A stretch of 7,741 nt of DNA from Planctomycetota bacterium (lineage in GTDB: Bacteria > Planctomycetota > Phycisphaerae > Phycisphaerales > Phycisphaeraceae), in contig JAJUHR010000078.1 of assembly GCA_029267795.1 (NCBI GenBank), forward strand, positions 1 through 7,741. The letters run 5' to 3'. A program made the position numbers and the translations under genes. Within the stretch, counting starts at the first letter, position 1, and every line of letters begins with the position of its first letter. The notes under the pieces were generated by a model, which saw nothing but the letters and a program-made list of their open reading frames with translations, was not told where the DNA came from and did no database searches. Positions 6,436 through 7,741 of the stretch are shown piece by piece.

Positions 6436-6478
6436 CGGCGACTGGGCTTGAAAGGTCAAGCGGTTCGAGTTGTCGCCG
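6436..6478. other. Nested stem structure, possible structured RNA or 5' leader
   Basis: An outer perfect 7-bp stem (CGGCGAC at 6436-6442 with GTCGCCG at 6472-6478) encloses an inner perfect 6-bp hairpin (GCTTGA at 6446-6451, loop AAGG, TCAAGC at 6456-6461). Ten bases, 6462-6471, remain unpaired between the two. It could be part of the leader of the barrel gene (about 183 bases before its ATG) or, on the other strand, of the isomerase. It matches no riboswitch class that I recognise, and no T-run follows that would make it a terminator. Confidence 0.35.
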
Positions 6479-6554
6479 CGGGAGGGGACGCCGGTATCCC
6501 AAAGCCGGGTGAGCGAATTCGGCGATGGCCCCTTTGCTTGGCTGCCCGCTGCAA

Positions 6555-6567
6555 AACGGATTCCGTT
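6555..6567. promoter_or_regulatory. 13-base perfect dyad AACGGA-T-TCCGTT, possible operator
   Basis: Six-base arms are perfectly complementary around a single T. The site is 94 bases upstream of the barrel gene ATG, where a dimeric regulator could act on its promoter. No recognisable promoter overlaps it and no second copy occurs in the window, so the call rests on symmetry and position alone. Confidence 0.3.
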
Positions 6568-6648
6568 CAATCTGCGCGGGGCCTTGGTACGACATATTAC
6601 TAAGCCCCCGACCGGCCGGGATGGCCAGCGGACCCTGGACTCGTCATT

Positions 6649-6652
6649 GGAG
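6649..6652 (+). promoter_or_regulatory. Shine-Dalgarno GGAG deciding the barrel gene start
   Basis: GGAG lies nine bases before the ATG at 6662. That favours the first ATG of the adjacent ATG-ATG pair over 6665, which would be twelve bases away. Confidence 0.55.
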
Positions 6653-6661
6653 CGTCGTGGC

Positions 6662-7741
6662 ATGATGGATCGCGGCCCTGTCAGAGCAGCCGTGCTGGGG
6701 TTGTGTTTGGCTTCGGCGGCCGGTGGGCAGGTGGACCTGGAAAAATTCGAACGCCAATTGGAGCAGATCCAACGCCAGACCCGCGTGATGGCCAACGAGG
6801 CGATCCCGGTCGGCCAGCGGTTGATGGTGGACTACGGCTTGTCGTCGTCGTTCGGCTTCGCCGCGATCGACGACCTCAACCAGCAAACGCACGTCCTGCG
6901 GCAGACCACGCTGACGGGCTACGCCCGAGCCGATATCGACGGGGTTCACGAATTCTTCGTCCGCAGCCACAGCACGTACCGCGACTTCAACCGCGGCGAC
7001 GACTTCGACGGGCACGGGGACGACTGGGTCGAGCCCACGCTGGACCGCGCGACCTACCAGTTCGACCTGCAGCGCTACCTGGGGCGGTACGAGGGTCGAC
7101 TCAGTCGCGGAAACCTGGTCGTCCTGGGCGGGCGCCAGCTGGTCCATTGGGCCAACGGCCTAAGCCTCAGCGAAGAGATCGACGGCGGGCAGGTGACCGT
7201 CAGTTACGAGCCGGTTTCCCTGAATGTTCTGGCGGGCCGGACGCGCGACAGCATCGTCGACCTGGACAGCTCCCGCCCCGGGTTCCACGGCGACACGAAG
7301 CGCGGGTTCTACGGCGCGATGCTCAGCGTGCGGCTGGGCGAGGGGCACAGGCCTTACGTCTACGGCTTGGTGCAGGGGGACGACAACGACGACGTGCCCC
7401 GCACGGACCTGATCGGCGGTGTGCCGATCACCACGCGGTTCGGATACGACAGCTGGTATGTGGGCGGGGGGTCTGAAGGGAGGCTGTCCGATCGACTGGC
7501 CTACGCGGTGGAAGTCGTCTATGAGGGCGGGCAGGGCAAGAGCAACAGCTTCGCGCTGCCCGGCGGGGTGGTCACCGCAACGCCCCAAACCGATGAAGAC
7601 ATCCAGGCCTACGCCGCGGACTTCCGTTTGGATTACCTCTTCAACGACCCCAACCGCGTGCGGCTGTCCGGGGAGGTCCTTATGGCCTCGGGCGACGACG
7701 ACCGCCTGACCACCACGAACACGCTGGGGGGCAACCGCACC
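6662..7741 (+). CDS. Outer-membrane beta-barrel protein, alginate-export/porin-like, 3' end outside the window
   Basis: The first 360 codons are present without a stop. Residues 1-22 look like a signal peptide: Arg4 and Arg8, a hydrophobic core Ala-Ala-Val-Leu-Gly-Leu-Cys-Leu-Ala, and an Ala-Ser-Ala-Ala-Gly cleavage region. Cys15 does not fit a lipobox. Residues 24-44 form a short charged helix, possibly a coiled coil (Leu-Glu-Lys-Phe-Glu-Arg-Gln-Leu-Glu-Gln-Ile). From about residue 50 the sequence alternates polar and hydrophobic residues with aromatic ends and Asp/Gly-rich loops, as in outer-membrane barrels, and includes Gly-Gly-Arg-Gln-Leu-Val-His-Trp, similar to the Gly-Arg-Gln strand of alginate-export proteins. 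It probably passes a carbohydrate or other small solute; the substrate is unknown. The gene is divergent from the sugar isomerase, which would suit a shared sugar-use role, but that is inference. Confidence 0.8.
   Translation, partial: MMDRGPVRAAVLGLCLASAAGGQVDLEKFERQLEQIQRQTRVMANEAIPVGQRLMVDYGLSSSFGFAAIDDLNQQTHVLRQTTLTGYARADIDGVHEFFVRSHSTYRDFNRGDDFDGHGDDWVEPTLDRATYQFDLQRYLGRYEGRLSRGNLVVLGGRQLVHWANGLSLSEEIDGGQVTVSYEPVSLNVLAGRTRDSIVDLDSSRPGFHGDTKRGFYGAMLSVRLGEGHRPYVYGLVQGDDNDDVPRTDLIGGVPITTRFGYDSWYVGGGSEGRLSDRLAYAVEVVYEGGQGKSNSFALPGGVVTATPQTDEDIQAYAADFRLDYLFNDPNRVRLSGEVLMASGDDDRLTTTNTLGGNRT

Larger units (their letters stand above)
6335..6661. other. Divergent intergenic region with several inverted repeats
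   Basis: These 327 bases separate the isomerase start (minus strand) from the barrel gene start (plus strand), so promoters for both should lie here. I find no convincing -35/-10 pair on either strand; sigma-factor consensus is poorly defined for planctomycete-like genomes. Open frames crossing it on the minus strand give no recognisable protein and overlap the barrel gene, so I treat the region as non-coding. It contains a 5-bp hairpin next to the isomerase start, a CGGTT/AACCG stem (6384-6388 with 6403-6407), a nested stem (6436-6478) and a 13-base dyad (6555-6567). Confidence 0.6.

Noticed and set aside
6462..6470. GGTTCGAGT resembling a tRNA T-loop
   Set aside because: The flanking bases do not form a T-stem and no acceptor, D or anticodon arms can be drawn.
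6703..7476. Plus-strand open frame of 257 codons inside the barrel gene
   Set aside because: Arg/Pro/Gly-rich shadow; frame 2 from 6662 has a Shine-Dalgarno sequence, a signal peptide and barrel-type strands.
1..7741. CRISPR array, insertion sequence, integrase site or replication origin
   Set aside because: I saw no direct-repeat array, transposase-like frame, terminal inverted repeats or DnaA-box cluster.

Overview
The window is GC-rich, gene-dense bacterial DNA. Long beta-strand-repeat surface protein sequence, a CHASE2-type cyclase, an AP-endonuclease-family-2 sugar isomerase and an outer-membrane barrel of the alginate-export type together suggest a Gram-negative-type organism. A planctomycete of the Phycisphaerae kind is my best guess, but it rests on protein style alone because there is no rRNA or marker gene here.

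Layout. (1) Bases 1-3391, plus strand: the 3' part of one very long filamentous-haemagglutinin-like (beta-helix) surface protein whose 5' end lies outside the window. Its reading frame is broken four times: an in-frame TAG at 982-984, a frame change near 1431-1442, one at a G6 run (1799-1804), and one at a C4 run (2548-2551). Repeat-type protein sequence continues across every break, so the five open segments are one gene, either decayed or misread, and not five genes. It ends in a Pro/Ala linker and a roughly 160-residue non-repetitive C-terminal domain that I do not recognise. (2) Bases 3419-5464, plus strand: an intact 681-residue membrane CHASE2-class III adenylate cyclase, 27 bases after the adhesin stop and probably in the same transcript. 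(3) Bases 5513-6334, minus strand: an intact sugar phosphate isomerase/epimerase-like TIM barrel, convergent with the cyclase. (4) Bases 6335-6661: a 327-base divergent intergenic region with several inverted repeats, including a nested stem structure and a 13-base dyad. (5) Bases 6662 to the window end, plus strand: the first 360 codons of an outer-membrane beta-barrel precursor with a signal peptide.

Functional picture. The adhesin-like protein and the CHASE2 cyclase form the one linked pair: a surface or secreted structural protein next to an envelope sensor that would make cAMP in the cytoplasm. The isomerase and the porin-like gene are divergently transcribed from the shared intergenic region and may share control; nothing in the sequence ties them to the first pair. 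The best leads are the concentration of lesions in the adhesin, with none in the 4.3 kb downstream, the unrecognised C-terminal domain of the adhesin, and the structured intergenic region.
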